Of a DNA stretch of 64,000 bases, positions 8,041-16,500 are shown piece by piece. The translations under genes and the position numbers were made by a program. A model generated the notes under the pieces. That model made no database searches. It worked only from the letters and a program-made list of their open reading frames with translations, and was not told the origin of the DNA. The stretch is from Sphingopyxis chilensis (GTDB taxonomy: Bacteria > Pseudomonadota > Alphaproteobacteria > Sphingomonadales > Sphingomonadaceae). Every line of letters starts with the position of its first letter. Within the stretch, counting starts at the first letter, position 1. The stretch spans positions 963,501 to 1,027,500 of the forward strand of contig NZ_CP142394.1 of the NCBI RefSeq assembly GCF_035930445.1, written 5' to 3'.

Positions 8041-11000
8041 GTGAAGCTTTCGCATGAATTTCAGACCATGACCGCACGCCGGTCGCGCGCGCGCCGGTTC
8101 GCCGCCGCGCTCGCCTGGAGCAGCGCCGGCGCGGCGCTCGCCGTGGCCGTCGCGACCCCGGCGCAGGCGCAGGTGTCCGGCGCGTCGCTGCGCGGCACCG
8201 TAAAAGCCGAAGGTGGGGTGTCCGAAGTCACCGCGATCAACGTCAATACCGGCCTGACGCGCACTTCGACGGTCAATGCAAACGGGGGCTACAGCTTCGC
8301 CTCATTGCCGGTCGGCACCTATCGCCTCGAATTGACGACACCGCAGGGCAAGCGTCAGACCGATGAGTTCACGCTCAACGTCGCGCAGAATGCGGTGCTC
8401 GATTTCGACTTCTCGCAACCCGACATAGCCGAGGGAGGCGACGATGCGATCATCGTGACGGGCAGCCGTATCCGTTCGATGGAGGGGGGCGAGGTCGGTA
8501 TCAACATCTCGCAGCGGCTGATCGAGCAACTCCCGCAAAACAACCGCAACTTCCTCGCCTTTGCCGACCTCGCACCGGGCGTTCAGTTCATCACCAACGC
8601 CAGTGGTCAGTCGCGCCTTCAGGGCGGTGCGCAAGGCAGCAATTCGGTCAATATCTTCATCGATGGCGTGGGACAGAAGGACTATGTCCTGAAGAACGGC
8701 ATTACCGGACAGGATTCGACGCAGGGCAACCCGTTTCCGCAGCTCGCGATCGGTGAATATCGGGTCATCGGCTCGAACTATAAGGCCGAATATGATCAGG
8801 TGAGTTCGGTCGCGATCACCGCGGTGACTAAATCCGGCACCAACGAATTCCATGGCGAAGGCTTCATCGACTTCACCAACCAGGATCTGCGCGACCGCAC
8901 GCCCTCCGAAAATTATCCCACTTATATTCCCAAGATCAAGACGCGCGACATTCAGTTCGGTGGCGCGCTGGGCGGTCCGATCGTGAAGGACGTCCTCCAT
9001 TTCTTCGTGACCTATGAAGGCAAGCGGCGGACCGAACCGCGCACGATCACTCCGGGCCTCAACCTGTCGCCCGATTTCTTCCCGACCGAATATCAGGGCG
9101 CATTCGGTTCGGCGAGCGAGACGTTCGACGAGAATCTCTATTTCGGCAAACTCAACTTCACCCCGACGTCGAGCGATCTGTTCGAATTTTCGGGTAAATA
9201 TCGTGACGAAACGGGTGTGCAGATCAACAACGGGCTCGCTGCCTTCGACACACGGACGCTCGCGAGGGTCGAGGAATGGCGTGGCCTCGCCCGCTGGGAG
9301 CATACGGCGGACACTTGGGTCAATGATTTCAAGGTCGCTTATGAAGATGTGAGCTGGGGACCGCGCCCGGCCGAATTCGGCAATGTCAGCGTCTTCAATG
9401 CTACGGTGCCGGGCACCGTCCCAGGCACGACACAGCGCGGTGACATTCTGCGTATCGGTGCGGGCAGCAATTTTCAGGACAAGGGGCAGAAGGGCTGGCA
9501 GGTTTCAAACGACTTCACCTTCACTGGTCTTGAAAGCCACACGTTCAAGGTCGGCGTGAAGGCGAAATGGGTCAAGCTCAACACCAACGAGCAGGGCGGG
9601 GTCAACCCAGTTTTCTTCTACAACGCGCTCTATCCGGCGGGCGTCGATTTCAACGATACCATTCCCTATCGCATGCAGTTCAGCGCGCCCGTGACCGACG
9701 GGGATCCGAACATCCGGTCGAACAATTTCCAACTCGGTCTCTATGCGCAGGACGATTGGGAGGTAACCGACCGGCTGACGGTAAACATCGGCCTACGCTG
9801 GGATTATGAACGGACCCCGGCCTTTCTTGACTATGTCCACGACCCAGCGATTGCTGCCTTCGTGAGCGGTCAAGCCTCCTACACCGCGCCCGACGGGACG
9901 GTGACGCCGCCCTATACCAACTTGCTGAACGCCGATTACGACATCAACGATTATATCTCGACCGGCTCCGAGCGAAAGGCGTTCAAGGGCGCGTGGCAGC
10001 CGCGTATCGGCTTCACTTATGAACTCGACGAAGAAGGGCGCTTTGCTGTTTTCGGCGGCTACGGCCGTTCCTATGACCGGACGCAGTTCGATTTCATCCA
10101 GCAGGAACTTCGCCAGGGGCTGTTCGCCAACCGCGTTTTCAACTTCAACAATCCGGGCGATACGACCAATGTCTGCGATCCCAGCCCGACCTGTATCGCA
10201 TGGGATCCCGTCTATCTGACGCCCGAAGGACGCGCGGATCTGATCGCGGGCCTGCCGCCGGGCGCGGGGCGCGAATTGCGCTTCATCAAGAACGACCTCA
10301 AGGTGCCCTATTCGGACCAGTTCAGCCTCGGTGTGCGCGGGCGCTTCAACCTGCTCGATGCCGAAGTCGGCTATAGCTATGTGAAGAGCAAGGACGGTTT
10401 CGTCTATCTGCTCGGCAACCGGCGGCCCGACGGCAGCTTCTTCCCGCCGACGGGCAATCCGGACTCACCGTTCGGTTCGCCGCCGTCACCTTTCGGTTCG
10501 ATCATCCTCGGCGACAACGGGCTCGAAACAAAGGCGCATACCGCCTATCTCAAGCTGACCAAGCGTTATACCCAGGCCTCGCCGTGGAGCTTCGACGCAA
10601 CATACACCTACACCGATGCCAAGGAAAACCGGCAGTTTGGTGAGGTCTTCAGCCTCGATTTCCCGAATATCGACGATTATGGCTTCATCACGGCGACGGG
10701 TGTGCGCAAACATCGTCTGGTGATGGCGGGAACGGTGGATATCCCGATGGGTTTCACCGTGTCGGGCAAGTTCCAGATCGCATCGCCCAAATATCTCGGC
10801 GCGATCCTGAACACGCCGGGCACGGGAGGCACGCCGCCATCGCGCGAAGCGATCTCGACCGAGACGGAGGGCAATGGCGACCGCTGGGGCTATCGGCAGA
10901 TGGACCTTTCGATCACCAAATATGTCCCGATCGCCTTTGTCAGCGACGAAGCGCGGCTGCGTTTCCGCCTCGATATCATCAACCTGTTCAACGACCGCAA

Positions 11001-11103
11001 TTTCAGCGGCTTCGACGCGATTACCGGGCTGCGCAACCCCAACGACATGGGGCTTGACGGGCCGCCGCGAACGATCAAGCTTTCGGCCGGTTTCTCTTTC
11101 TGA
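8041..11103 (+). CDS. Oar-like TonB-dependent receptor with N-terminal carboxypeptidase-regulatory-like domain
   Basis: A 1020-residue outer-membrane receptor that probably imports the oligoglucan processed by this locus. It has a long Arg-rich signal peptide cleaved near AQAQ (about residue 44), a carboxypeptidase-regulatory-like beta domain at about 48-120 (GTVKAEGGVSEVTAINVNTG), a plug starting at IIVTGSRIRS, and a barrel ending in SAGFSF. This is the Oar/SusC-like layout rather than the siderophore-receptor layout. The start is GTG at 8041, supported by AAGGGAGG at 8027-8034. It is the first gene of the rightward unit with the GH144-like gene and carries the LacI-type operator about 115 bp upstream. 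Confidence 0.92.
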   Translation: MKLSHEFQTMTARRSRARRFAAALAWSSAGAALAVAVATPAQAQVSGASLRGTVKAEGGVSEVTAINVNTGLTRTSTVNANGGYSFASLPVGTYRLELTTPQGKRQTDEFTLNVAQNAVLDFDFSQPDIAEGGDDAIIVTGSRIRSMEGGEVGINISQRLIEQLPQNNRNFLAFADLAPGVQFITNASGQSRLQGGAQGSNSVNIFIDGVGQKDYVLKNGITGQDSTQGNPFPQLAIGEYRVIGSNYKAEYDQVSSVAITAVTKSGTNEFHGEGFIDFTNQDLRDRTPSENYPTYIPKIKTRDIQFGGALGGPIVKDVLHFFVTYEGKRRTEPRTITPGLNLSPDFFPTEYQGAFGSASETFDENLYFGKLNFTPTSSDLFEFSGKYRDETGVQINNGLAAFDTRTLARVEEWRGLARWEHTADTWVNDFKVAYEDVSWGPRPAEFGNVSVFNATVPGTVPGTTQRGDILRIGAGSNFQDKGQKGWQVSNDFTFTGLESHTFKVGVKAKWVKLNTNEQGGVNPVFFYNALYPAGVDFNDTIPYRMQFSAPVTDGDPNIRSNNFQLGLYAQDDWEVTDRLTVNIGLRWDYERTPAFLDYVHDPAIAAFVSGQASYTAPDGTVTPPYTNLLNADYDINDYISTGSERKAFKGAWQPRIGFTYELDEEGRFAVFGGYGRSYDRTQFDFIQQELRQGLFANRVFNFNNPGDTTNVCDPSPTCIAWDPVYLTPEGRADLIAGLPPGAGRELRFIKNDLKVPYSDQFSLGVRGRFNLLDAEVGYSYVKSKDGFVYLLGNRRPDGSFFPPTGNPDSPFGSPPSPFGSIILGDNGLETKAHTAYLKLTKRYTQASPWSFDATYTYTDAKENRQFGEVFSLDFPNIDDYGFITATGVRKHRLVMAGTVDIPMGFTVSGKFQIASPKYLGAILNTPGTGGTPPSREAISTETEGNGDRWGYRQMDLSITKYVPIAFVSDEARLRFRLDIINLFNDRNFSGFDAITGLRNPNDMGLDGPPRTIKLSAGFSF

Positions 11104-11113
11104 CCGGCTGATC

Positions 11114-11163
11114 AGGCGTCCGGCCCGCACCCCCCTCCCGCGGGCCGGGCGCCTCAAATTTTT
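11114..11163 (+). terminator. Strong hairpin with T-run between TonB receptor and GH144-like gene (attenuator or terminator)
   Basis: Arms 11114-11128 and 11140-11154 pair over 15 positions with one G-U wobble, around an 11-base C-rich loop. A run of five T follows at 11159-11163. It has the form of an intrinsic terminator placed only 70 bp after the receptor stop and just ahead of the next ribosome-binding site, so it may cut transcription partly and keep the receptor more abundant than the enzyme. Confidence 0.6.
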
Positions 11164-11173
11164 GGAGTATTTG

Positions 11174-12670
11174 ATGTCGTTCCGCAGCGTGGCCCTGTTC
11201 CTGCCCCTCATCGCGCTGGCCACCGCCTGCACCCCCGGCGCGGCACCTTCCGCTGTCACCCCCGCGTCGACGATGGCACCGCTGAGCGAGGCGGCCTTTT
11301 CGGAAGAGCTGACCGAACGCACCTTTCGCTATTTCTGGGATACGACCGACACGCAGCGCTGCCTCGCGCCCGACCGCTGGCCGAGCAACCCCTTCTCCTC
11401 GATCGCCGCGACGGGCTTTGCGCTCACCGCTTATGGCATCGGCGCCGAGCGTGGCTATGTGACGCGCGCCGCGGCGGCGGAGCGTACGCGCGACTGCCTG
11501 CGCTTCTACTGGACCGCGCCGCAGGGGGCCGCCGTGACCGGAACGACCGGCCACAAGGGCTTTTTCTATCATTTCCTGAACAATGAAGATGGAACGCGGC
11601 GGGGCAAGACCGAGCTTTCGACCGTCGATACGTCGCTGTTGCTTGGCGGTATCCTCTTCGCGCAGAGCTATTACGACCGCGATACGCCCGTCGAGGGCGA
11701 GATCCGCGACCTTGCCGAAAAAATCTACGGCCGGGTCGACTGGACCTTCGTCCAGCGCGAGAACAGCAAGATCCCGTCAGCCAACGGCGGCGGGCGCAAG
11801 GCGATCGCGATGGGTTGGTATCCCGAACGCGGCGAGGGCGGCGATTTCGGGACCCACGACTGGGTCGGCTACAATGAAGGGATGCTCGTCTATATCCTCG
11901 CGTTCGGATCGCCGACGCATCCCGTCGGCAAGGATGCGTGGGACAAGGGTTGGGCGGTCGATCTCGAAAAGGACTGGGGCAGTTATTACGGACAACAGCA
12001 CCTCCAGTTCGAACCGCTGTTCGGGCACCAGTACAGCCATGTCTGGGTCGATTTCCGCGGGATCCACGACGAATTCATGCGGGGGAAGGGCATCGATTAT
12101 TTCGAGAACAGCCGCCGTGCGACGCTGGCGCAGCGTGCCTATGGCTCCGACAATCCGAATAAATGGGCGGGCTATAACGCCGACATCTGGGGCTGGACCG
12201 CGTCGGACGGCCCCGGCTATTCGGAGGGGCTATATCGTGTGGGCGGCGCGCCGCGGAATTTCAACGGCTATATGGCGCGCGGTGTCAGCGCGATCCGCGT
12301 CGTCGACGACGGCACGATCGTCCCCACCGCAGCGGGCGGCTCGGTCGCCTTCGCGCCCGAGGTGACGATCCCCGCGCTGATGGCGATGCGCGCGCAATAT
12401 GGGCCCAGGCTCTATACGCGCTACGGTTTCAAGGATGCGTTCAATCCCAGCTTCACCTTTGCCGACGCGGGCTCGAAATCGGGCGAGGTCGATCCCGTGC
12501 AGGGCTGGGTTGCGAATGATTATCTCGGAATCGACCAGGGACCGATCCTCGCGATGATGGAAAATCATCGCAGCGGCCTCGTCTGGAAGGTGATGCGAAA
12601 GAATCCGCATATCCAGCGCGGCTTGAAGCGCATCGGCTTTACCGGCGGCTGGCTGGACGAGGCGAAATAA
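11174..12670 (+). CDS. Glycoamylase-like lipoprotein, probable GH144 endo-beta-1,2-glucanase
   Basis: A 498-residue secreted protein with a lipoprotein-type N-terminus (LPLIALATACTPG, Cys about 18). The rest matches the glycoamylase-like fold (Pfam PF10091): TFRYFWDTTD, FSSIAATGFALTAYG, GFFYHFLN, ELSTVDTSLLLGG and a late NHRSGLVWKVM. Characterised members with this pattern are GH144 endo-beta-1,2-glucanases; the assignment to GH144 is by motif recall, not by search. The ATG at 11174 has TTGGAG 7 bases upstream; the longer frame is only run-through from the receptor gene. It lies directly after the TonB receptor, so it probably cuts imported glucan in the periplasm or at the outer membrane. 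Confidence 0.82.
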   Translation: MSFRSVALFLPLIALATACTPGAAPSAVTPASTMAPLSEAAFSEELTERTFRYFWDTTDTQRCLAPDRWPSNPFSSIAATGFALTAYGIGAERGYVTRAAAAERTRDCLRFYWTAPQGAAVTGTTGHKGFFYHFLNNEDGTRRGKTELSTVDTSLLLGGILFAQSYYDRDTPVEGEIRDLAEKIYGRVDWTFVQRENSKIPSANGGGRKAIAMGWYPERGEGGDFGTHDWVGYNEGMLVYILAFGSPTHPVGKDAWDKGWAVDLEKDWGSYYGQQHLQFEPLFGHQYSHVWVDFRGIHDEFMRGKGIDYFENSRRATLAQRAYGSDNPNKWAGYNADIWGWTASDGPGYSEGLYRVGGAPRNFNGYMARGVSAIRVVDDGTIVPTAAGGSVAFAPEVTIPALMAMRAQYGPRLYTRYGFKDAFNPSFTFADAGSKSGEVDPVQGWVANDYLGIDQGPILAMMENHRSGLVWKVMRKNPHIQRGLKRIGFTGGWLDEAK

Positions 12671-12671
12671 A

Positions 12672-12697
12672 TGTTCCCCGGCTTTCGCCGGAGAACA
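12672..12697. repeat. Short palindrome between convergent genes
   Basis: TGTTC and CCGGC arms pair with GCCGG and GAACA around a TTTC-type loop. The core CCCGGCTTTCGCCGG is also found in the larger palindrome at 29318-29395. It separates the convergent GH144-like and EEP genes and could act as a two-way terminator, though it lacks a clear T-run. Confidence 0.5.
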
Positions 12698-12699
12698 GA

Positions 12700-13566
12700 T
12701 TAACAGCCCTTTCCGATACACAAATCTGCGACCACCGGATAATGATCCGACGGCAGCTTGCCGCCCGTCTGATCGGTCAGCGTCGCGTGGCGCAGCACCG
12801 TCACATCGTTGCTGACGAAGATATGATCGATCGGGCTCGCGTCCATCCGCGCGATGTCGAAGCCGGTGAAGGTACCGAGCGGGCCGTAGTGCGGCGTGCG
12901 GCTGATCGTGCGGCTGTCGCGCAGCGCGCCGTTGCCGGGTTCTACAATCGCGGCATAAGGGGTGCTCGTCGCGGGGCTGTTGAAATCGCCCATCAATATG
13001 GCGCTTTCGCCGGGTTTGCGCTCAGCGTCGATCCAGCGGCGTATCTGCCGGGCGCTTTCCTGCCGCGCGACCTCCCCGATATGGTCGAAATGGGTGTTCA
13101 CGACGAGCAATGTGCGCTTCGCCGTCCGGTCGTGCAGCCGTGCCCATGTCGCGATCCGCGGCAGCGCGGCGTCCCAGCCCTTGCTCGGCACCTCGGGCGT
13201 CGGCGATAGCCAGAAGGTCCCCGATCCGGCCAGCGTAAAGCGGTCGCGGCGGAAACCCAGCATCGAATATTCGCCTTTATCCTTGCCATCATCGCGCGCG
13301 ACGCCGACGAATTGATAGGCGGGCAGATCGGCCTCGACCGCCTGCTTCTGGTGTTGCAGCACCTCCTGCATCCCGACGAGATCGGGCGCCCGATAGGCGA
13401 CGAGCGCGGTCAGCGCCGTGCGCCGGTGCGGCCAGCCATTGTCGCCGTCCGACGCGACATCGAGCCGGATATTATAGGTCATCGCCTCATAATGGTCGGC
13501 GCGTTCTTTCGCCGCCGCCGGCAGCGCGAGCAGCGCCGCCGCGAGGAACAGGGTTTTGCTGATCAT
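12700..13566 (-). CDS. Secreted endonuclease/exonuclease/phosphatase (EEP) family hydrolase
   Basis: A 288-residue exported protein with signal peptide MISKTLFLAAALLALPAAA. All EEP-fold catalytic motifs are present: TYNIRLD, GMQEVL (metal-binding Glu), NTHFDH, GDFNSP and the final SDHYPVV. The family cleaves phosphodiesters or phosphomonoesters in nucleic acids, lipids or sugars. The ATG at 13566 overlaps the GH1 stop by four bases (ATGA), which fixes the start; the longer frame reaching 13716 is inside the GH1 gene. As the last gene of the leftward sugar operon it is unlikely to be a nuclease. Removal of a phosphodiester-linked substituent from the glucan is a possible role, but this is inference. 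Confidence 0.85.
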   Translation of the reverse strand: MISKTLFLAAALLALPAAAKERADHYEAMTYNIRLDVASDGDNGWPHRRTALTALVAYRAPDLVGMQEVLQHQKQAVEADLPAYQFVGVARDDGKDKGEYSMLGFRRDRFTLAGSGTFWLSPTPEVPSKGWDAALPRIATWARLHDRTAKRTLLVVNTHFDHIGEVARQESARQIRRWIDAERKPGESAILMGDFNSPATSTPYAAIVEPGNGALRDSRTISRTPHYGPLGTFTGFDIARMDASPIDHIFVSNDVTVLRHATLTDQTGGKLPSDHYPVVADLCIGKGC

Positions 13567-14909
13567 CCGAGATTTCCTCCGTTGGCGGCGATCACGCTGC
13601 TGTAGAAACGCGCGCTTCGTTTGGGGATGCGGGCCTGCGTCTCGTAATCGACATGGACGATGCCGAAGCGCTTCGAGAAGCCCAGAGACCATTCGAGATT
13701 GTCGAGCAGCGACCACGCCATATAGCCGCGCACGTCGACGCCCTTTTTGATCGCGTCGCCGATCGCCGAGATATGCGTGCGGAGGTAGTCGCAGCGCAGC
13801 GGATCGTCGACCCCGTCGGGTCCGGCCTTTGGCGGGTCATAGAAAGCGGCGCCATTTTCGGTGATATAGACCGGGATGTCGCCATAGGTGTCGCGGAACC
13901 AGATCAGCATGTCGGTGAGCGCGGGTGGGTAGACCTCCCAGTCGGTCGTCGTGTGCGTCGCATTCTGCCGCACCGGCGACGCGCCGACCGGCCACTGGTG
14001 CGGATCGGCCTTCACGACGTTGCGCGTGTAATAATTGATGCCGATGAAATCGACCGGCTGGCAGATGTCCCGGAGATCCTCGGCGGGCCATTCGGGCCAA
14101 GCTTCGCCGAACACTTCGGCAAGTTCGTCGGGGTATCTGCCTTTCAGCGCGGGGTCGAGATATTGGCGGTTCATATAGGCGTGCGCGCGTGCAGTGGCGG
14201 CCAGATCCTCGGCGCTGTCGCTCGCTGGATATTTGGGCTCGATATTGACGACGAGGCCGATCTCGTGTGCGCCTTCGCTGCGATAGGCCTGCACCGCGCG
14301 GCCGTGCGCGCGCATCAGATTGTGGCTCGCGATCGGCGTTTCGAACAGGTTGCGGTGCCCGGGGGCAAGCGCGCCGTGGAGATAGCCGCCGTCGGTGATC
14401 ACCCACGGCTCGTTCAGCGTCACCCATTTCTTTACGCGGCCGTCGAGGCGGCGGTACATGACCGATCCATATTCGGCGAACCAGTCGGCGCTGTCGCGGT
14501 TCAGCCAGCCGCCCTTGTCGTCGAGTGCCGCGGGCAGGTCCCAATGGTGGAGCGTCAGCAGCGGTTCGATATCGTGCTTGAGCAGTTCGTCGACGAGCCG
14601 CTCGTAAAAGCCGAGCCCCGGTTCGTTGACGCGCCCGATCCCCTCGGGCAGCACGCGGCCCCAATTGACGCTGAAGCGATAGGCCTTCAACCCCAATTCC
14701 TTCATCAGTGCGACGTCGGCGGGCATGCGGTTATAGTGATCGCAGGCAACGTCACCGGTGTCGCCCTTCGCCGCCATCAGCCGCGGATCGTGGCTGAAGC
14801 GCTGCCAGATGCTCGCGCCCGCGCCATCGGCGAGCGGCGATCCCTCGATCTGATAGGCGGCGGTCGCGGCGCCCCACAGGAAATCGTCGGGGAAAACGGT
14901 CTGCGTCAT
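13563..14909 (-). CDS. Cytoplasmic beta-glucosidase, glycoside hydrolase family 1
   Basis: A 448-residue GH1 enzyme of typical length, without a signal peptide, so it should act in the cytoplasm on imported disaccharides or oligosaccharides. The family motifs are clear: FLWGAATAAYQIEG at the N-terminus, TLNEPW with acid/base Glu167, and YITENGAAF with nucleophile Glu351. It is translationally coupled to both neighbours by ATGA overlaps. Together with the ABC importer encoded upstream it forms the intracellular arm of the pathway, while the GH3 enzyme is the exported arm. Linkage preference cannot be read from the sequence. Confidence 0.95.
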   Translation of the reverse strand: MTQTVFPDDFLWGAATAAYQIEGSPLADGAGASIWQRFSHDPRLMAAKGDTGDVACDHYNRMPADVALMKELGLKAYRFSVNWGRVLPEGIGRVNEPGLGFYERLVDELLKHDIEPLLTLHHWDLPAALDDKGGWLNRDSADWFAEYGSVMYRRLDGRVKKWVTLNEPWVITDGGYLHGALAPGHRNLFETPIASHNLMRAHGRAVQAYRSEGAHEIGLVVNIEPKYPASDSAEDLAATARAHAYMNRQYLDPALKGRYPDELAEVFGEAWPEWPAEDLRDICQPVDFIGINYYTRNVVKADPHQWPVGASPVRQNATHTTTDWEVYPPALTDMLIWFRDTYGDIPVYITENGAAFYDPPKAGPDGVDDPLRCDYLRTHISAIGDAIKKGVDVRGYMAWSLLDNLEWSLGFSKRFGIVHVDYETQARIPKRSARFYSSVIAANGGNLG

Positions 14910-15661
14910 TTCTTGTCCTTGTCGGCATAAGTCGGGGAGGGAAGTTTCTGTTCGAGCAACCAGGCATAGAGCGCTGGGTCGTCATAGGTGGGATCCCAGG
15001 CATTGTGGCCGAGGTCGGGATAGATGGTGAGGCGGACCTTGCGGCCGCCGCAGGCGCGGATTGCGCGCGCCATGGCGAAGCTGCCTTCGGGCATGACGAC
15101 ATCGTCGCGGTCACCATGGAACGCCCAGACCGGCAGGTCCATCAGGCGGCACGCCTCTCCGGGATTTCCGCGCCCAGCGACCGCGGCGACCGCGGCGAAC
15201 CGCTTGGGCTCGGCGATCGCCCAGCGCCAGCTCGCATGGCCGCCGCGGCTGAGGCCGGTGAGATAGATCCGCGCCGGATCGACGCGATAGGTCTTGGTTA
15301 CATGGTCGACGAGCGCGTCGAGCTTTTCGATATCCCAGTCCTGATCGGTGCCGAGCAGCGGCGAGACGGTGAGGAAAGGGAAGGTGGCATCGCGGTCGGC
15401 GATCTTTGGCGGACCGTGCACCTTCACCTTAGCGACATCGTCGCCGCGCTCGCCCGAGCCGTGGAGAAAGATCAGCAGGGGATAGTGGTTCGCCTTGTCG
15501 GTCAGATAGCCCTGGGGCACGAACAGCTGGTACGGATAATTGCCGGATGCGACCGGCTGCCGGGGTGTCTGGCCTTCGACGACCGGAGGGGCTTTCGTCC
15601 AGGCGGCAGCGGGGGAAGTGGCGAGCGCAAGGCCCAGCAGCGCCGCGGTCCAATATCTCAT
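14906..15661 (-). CDS. Secreted alpha/beta-hydrolase esterase (COG4099-like predicted peptidase)
   Basis: A 251-residue exported serine hydrolase. Signal peptide MRYWTAALLGLALATSPAAA is followed by the oxyanion segment LLIFLHGSGERGDD, nucleophile elbow GLSRGGHASW, acid in AFHGDRDDVV and histidine in LGHNAWD. Such proteins in glycan loci are often carbohydrate esterases. The ATG at 15661 is chosen because AAGGAACC lies just upstream and it opens the signal peptide. A second ATG at 15688 overlaps the permease stop (ATGA) and would add nine residues. It might remove acyl groups such as succinate or acetate from the glucan; that is inference. Confidence 0.85.
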   Translation of the reverse strand: MRYWTAALLGLALATSPAAAWTKAPPVVEGQTPRQPVASGNYPYQLFVPQGYLTDKANHYPLLIFLHGSGERGDDVAKVKVHGPPKIADRDATFPFLTVSPLLGTDQDWDIEKLDALVDHVTKTYRVDPARIYLTGLSRGGHASWRWAIAEPKRFAAVAAVAGRGNPGEACRLMDLPVWAFHGDRDDVVMPEGSFAMARAIRACGGRKVRLTIYPDLGHNAWDPTYDDPALYAWLLEQKLPSPTYADKDKK

Positions 15662-15684
15662 ATTCGGTTCCTTGGTTGAACGGG

Positions 15685-16500
15685 TCATCCCTTGACACTC
15701 CCGGTCAGCAGCCCGCTCAGATAATAGCGTTGGAGCGCGAGGAAGAGGATGAGGACGGGGAGGGTGGTGACGACCGCGCCGGCCATCATGATCTCGTAAT
15801 CCTGCACATTCTGGCGGCTGTTCGCGGCGAGCGCGACGGGCAAGGTGTAGAGATCCTGGTCGGCGAGAATGATCAGCGGCCACATGAAATCGTTCCAGCT
15901 CGACAGGAACACATAGAGCGCCAGTGTGACGATGATCGGGGTCAGGATCGGCAGGACGATGCGGCGGAGGATCTGTCCTTCGCTCGCGCCGTCGATGCGC
16001 GCCGCCTCGAGCATCTCGTCGGGGATCGACAGGCAATATTGGCGCACGAGGAAGATGCCGAAAATGCCCGCGAGCCATGGCACCAGCGCGCCGGCATAGC
16101 TGTTGACGAGGCCCATGGCCTTGAGCTCGAGGAACAGCGGCAGCATCCCGATCTGTCCCGGCACGACGAGCGCCGCGACGAGCAAACGGAAGATCGCGTC
16201 GCGTCCCGCGAAGCGCAGCTTGGCAAAGGCGTAGCCCGCCGGGATGGTGAAAAGCAGCGCCAGCCCTGTCGCGAGCGTCGAGATGAGGATGCTGTTGAGC
16301 AGGAAGCGCCCGACGCCGAAGGTGCCGAACAGCAGGTGGTAGTTTTCGAGTGTCGGGCTCGCGGGCCACAGCGGCGGCGGGAATTGCGCCGCCTCGCCGC
16401 GCGCCATGAAGCTGACCGACACCATCCAGATCAGCGGCGCGATTGTGACCAGCGCGACCAGCGCGGCGAGAAGCGTGACGGACCAGCGACGCAGGCTCAT
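15685..16500 (-). CDS. ABC sugar transporter permease (MalG/UgpE type)
   Basis: A 271-residue inner-membrane permease with about six helices. The EAA loop that contacts the ATPase is visible as EAARIDGASEGQILRRIVLPIL, and a MalG-type ending (ALQRYYLSGLLTGSVKG) is present. The ATG at 16500 overlaps the stop of the other permease by ATGA; the longer frame to 16605 lies inside that gene. It forms the transmembrane dimer with the 16497-17423 product and works with the lipoprotein at 17420 and the ATPase at 19869. Confidence 0.95.
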   Translation of the reverse strand: MSLRRWSVTLLAALVALVTIAPLIWMVSVSFMARGEAAQFPPPLWPASPTLENYHLLFGTFGVGRFLLNSILISTLATGLALLFTIPAGYAFAKLRFAGRDAIFRLLVAALVVPGQIGMLPLFLELKAMGLVNSYAGALVPWLAGIFGIFLVRQYCLSIPDEMLEAARIDGASEGQILRRIVLPILTPIIVTLALYVFLSSWNDFMWPLIILADQDLYTLPVALAANSRQNVQDYEIMMAGAVVTTLPVLILFLALQRYYLSGLLTGSVKG

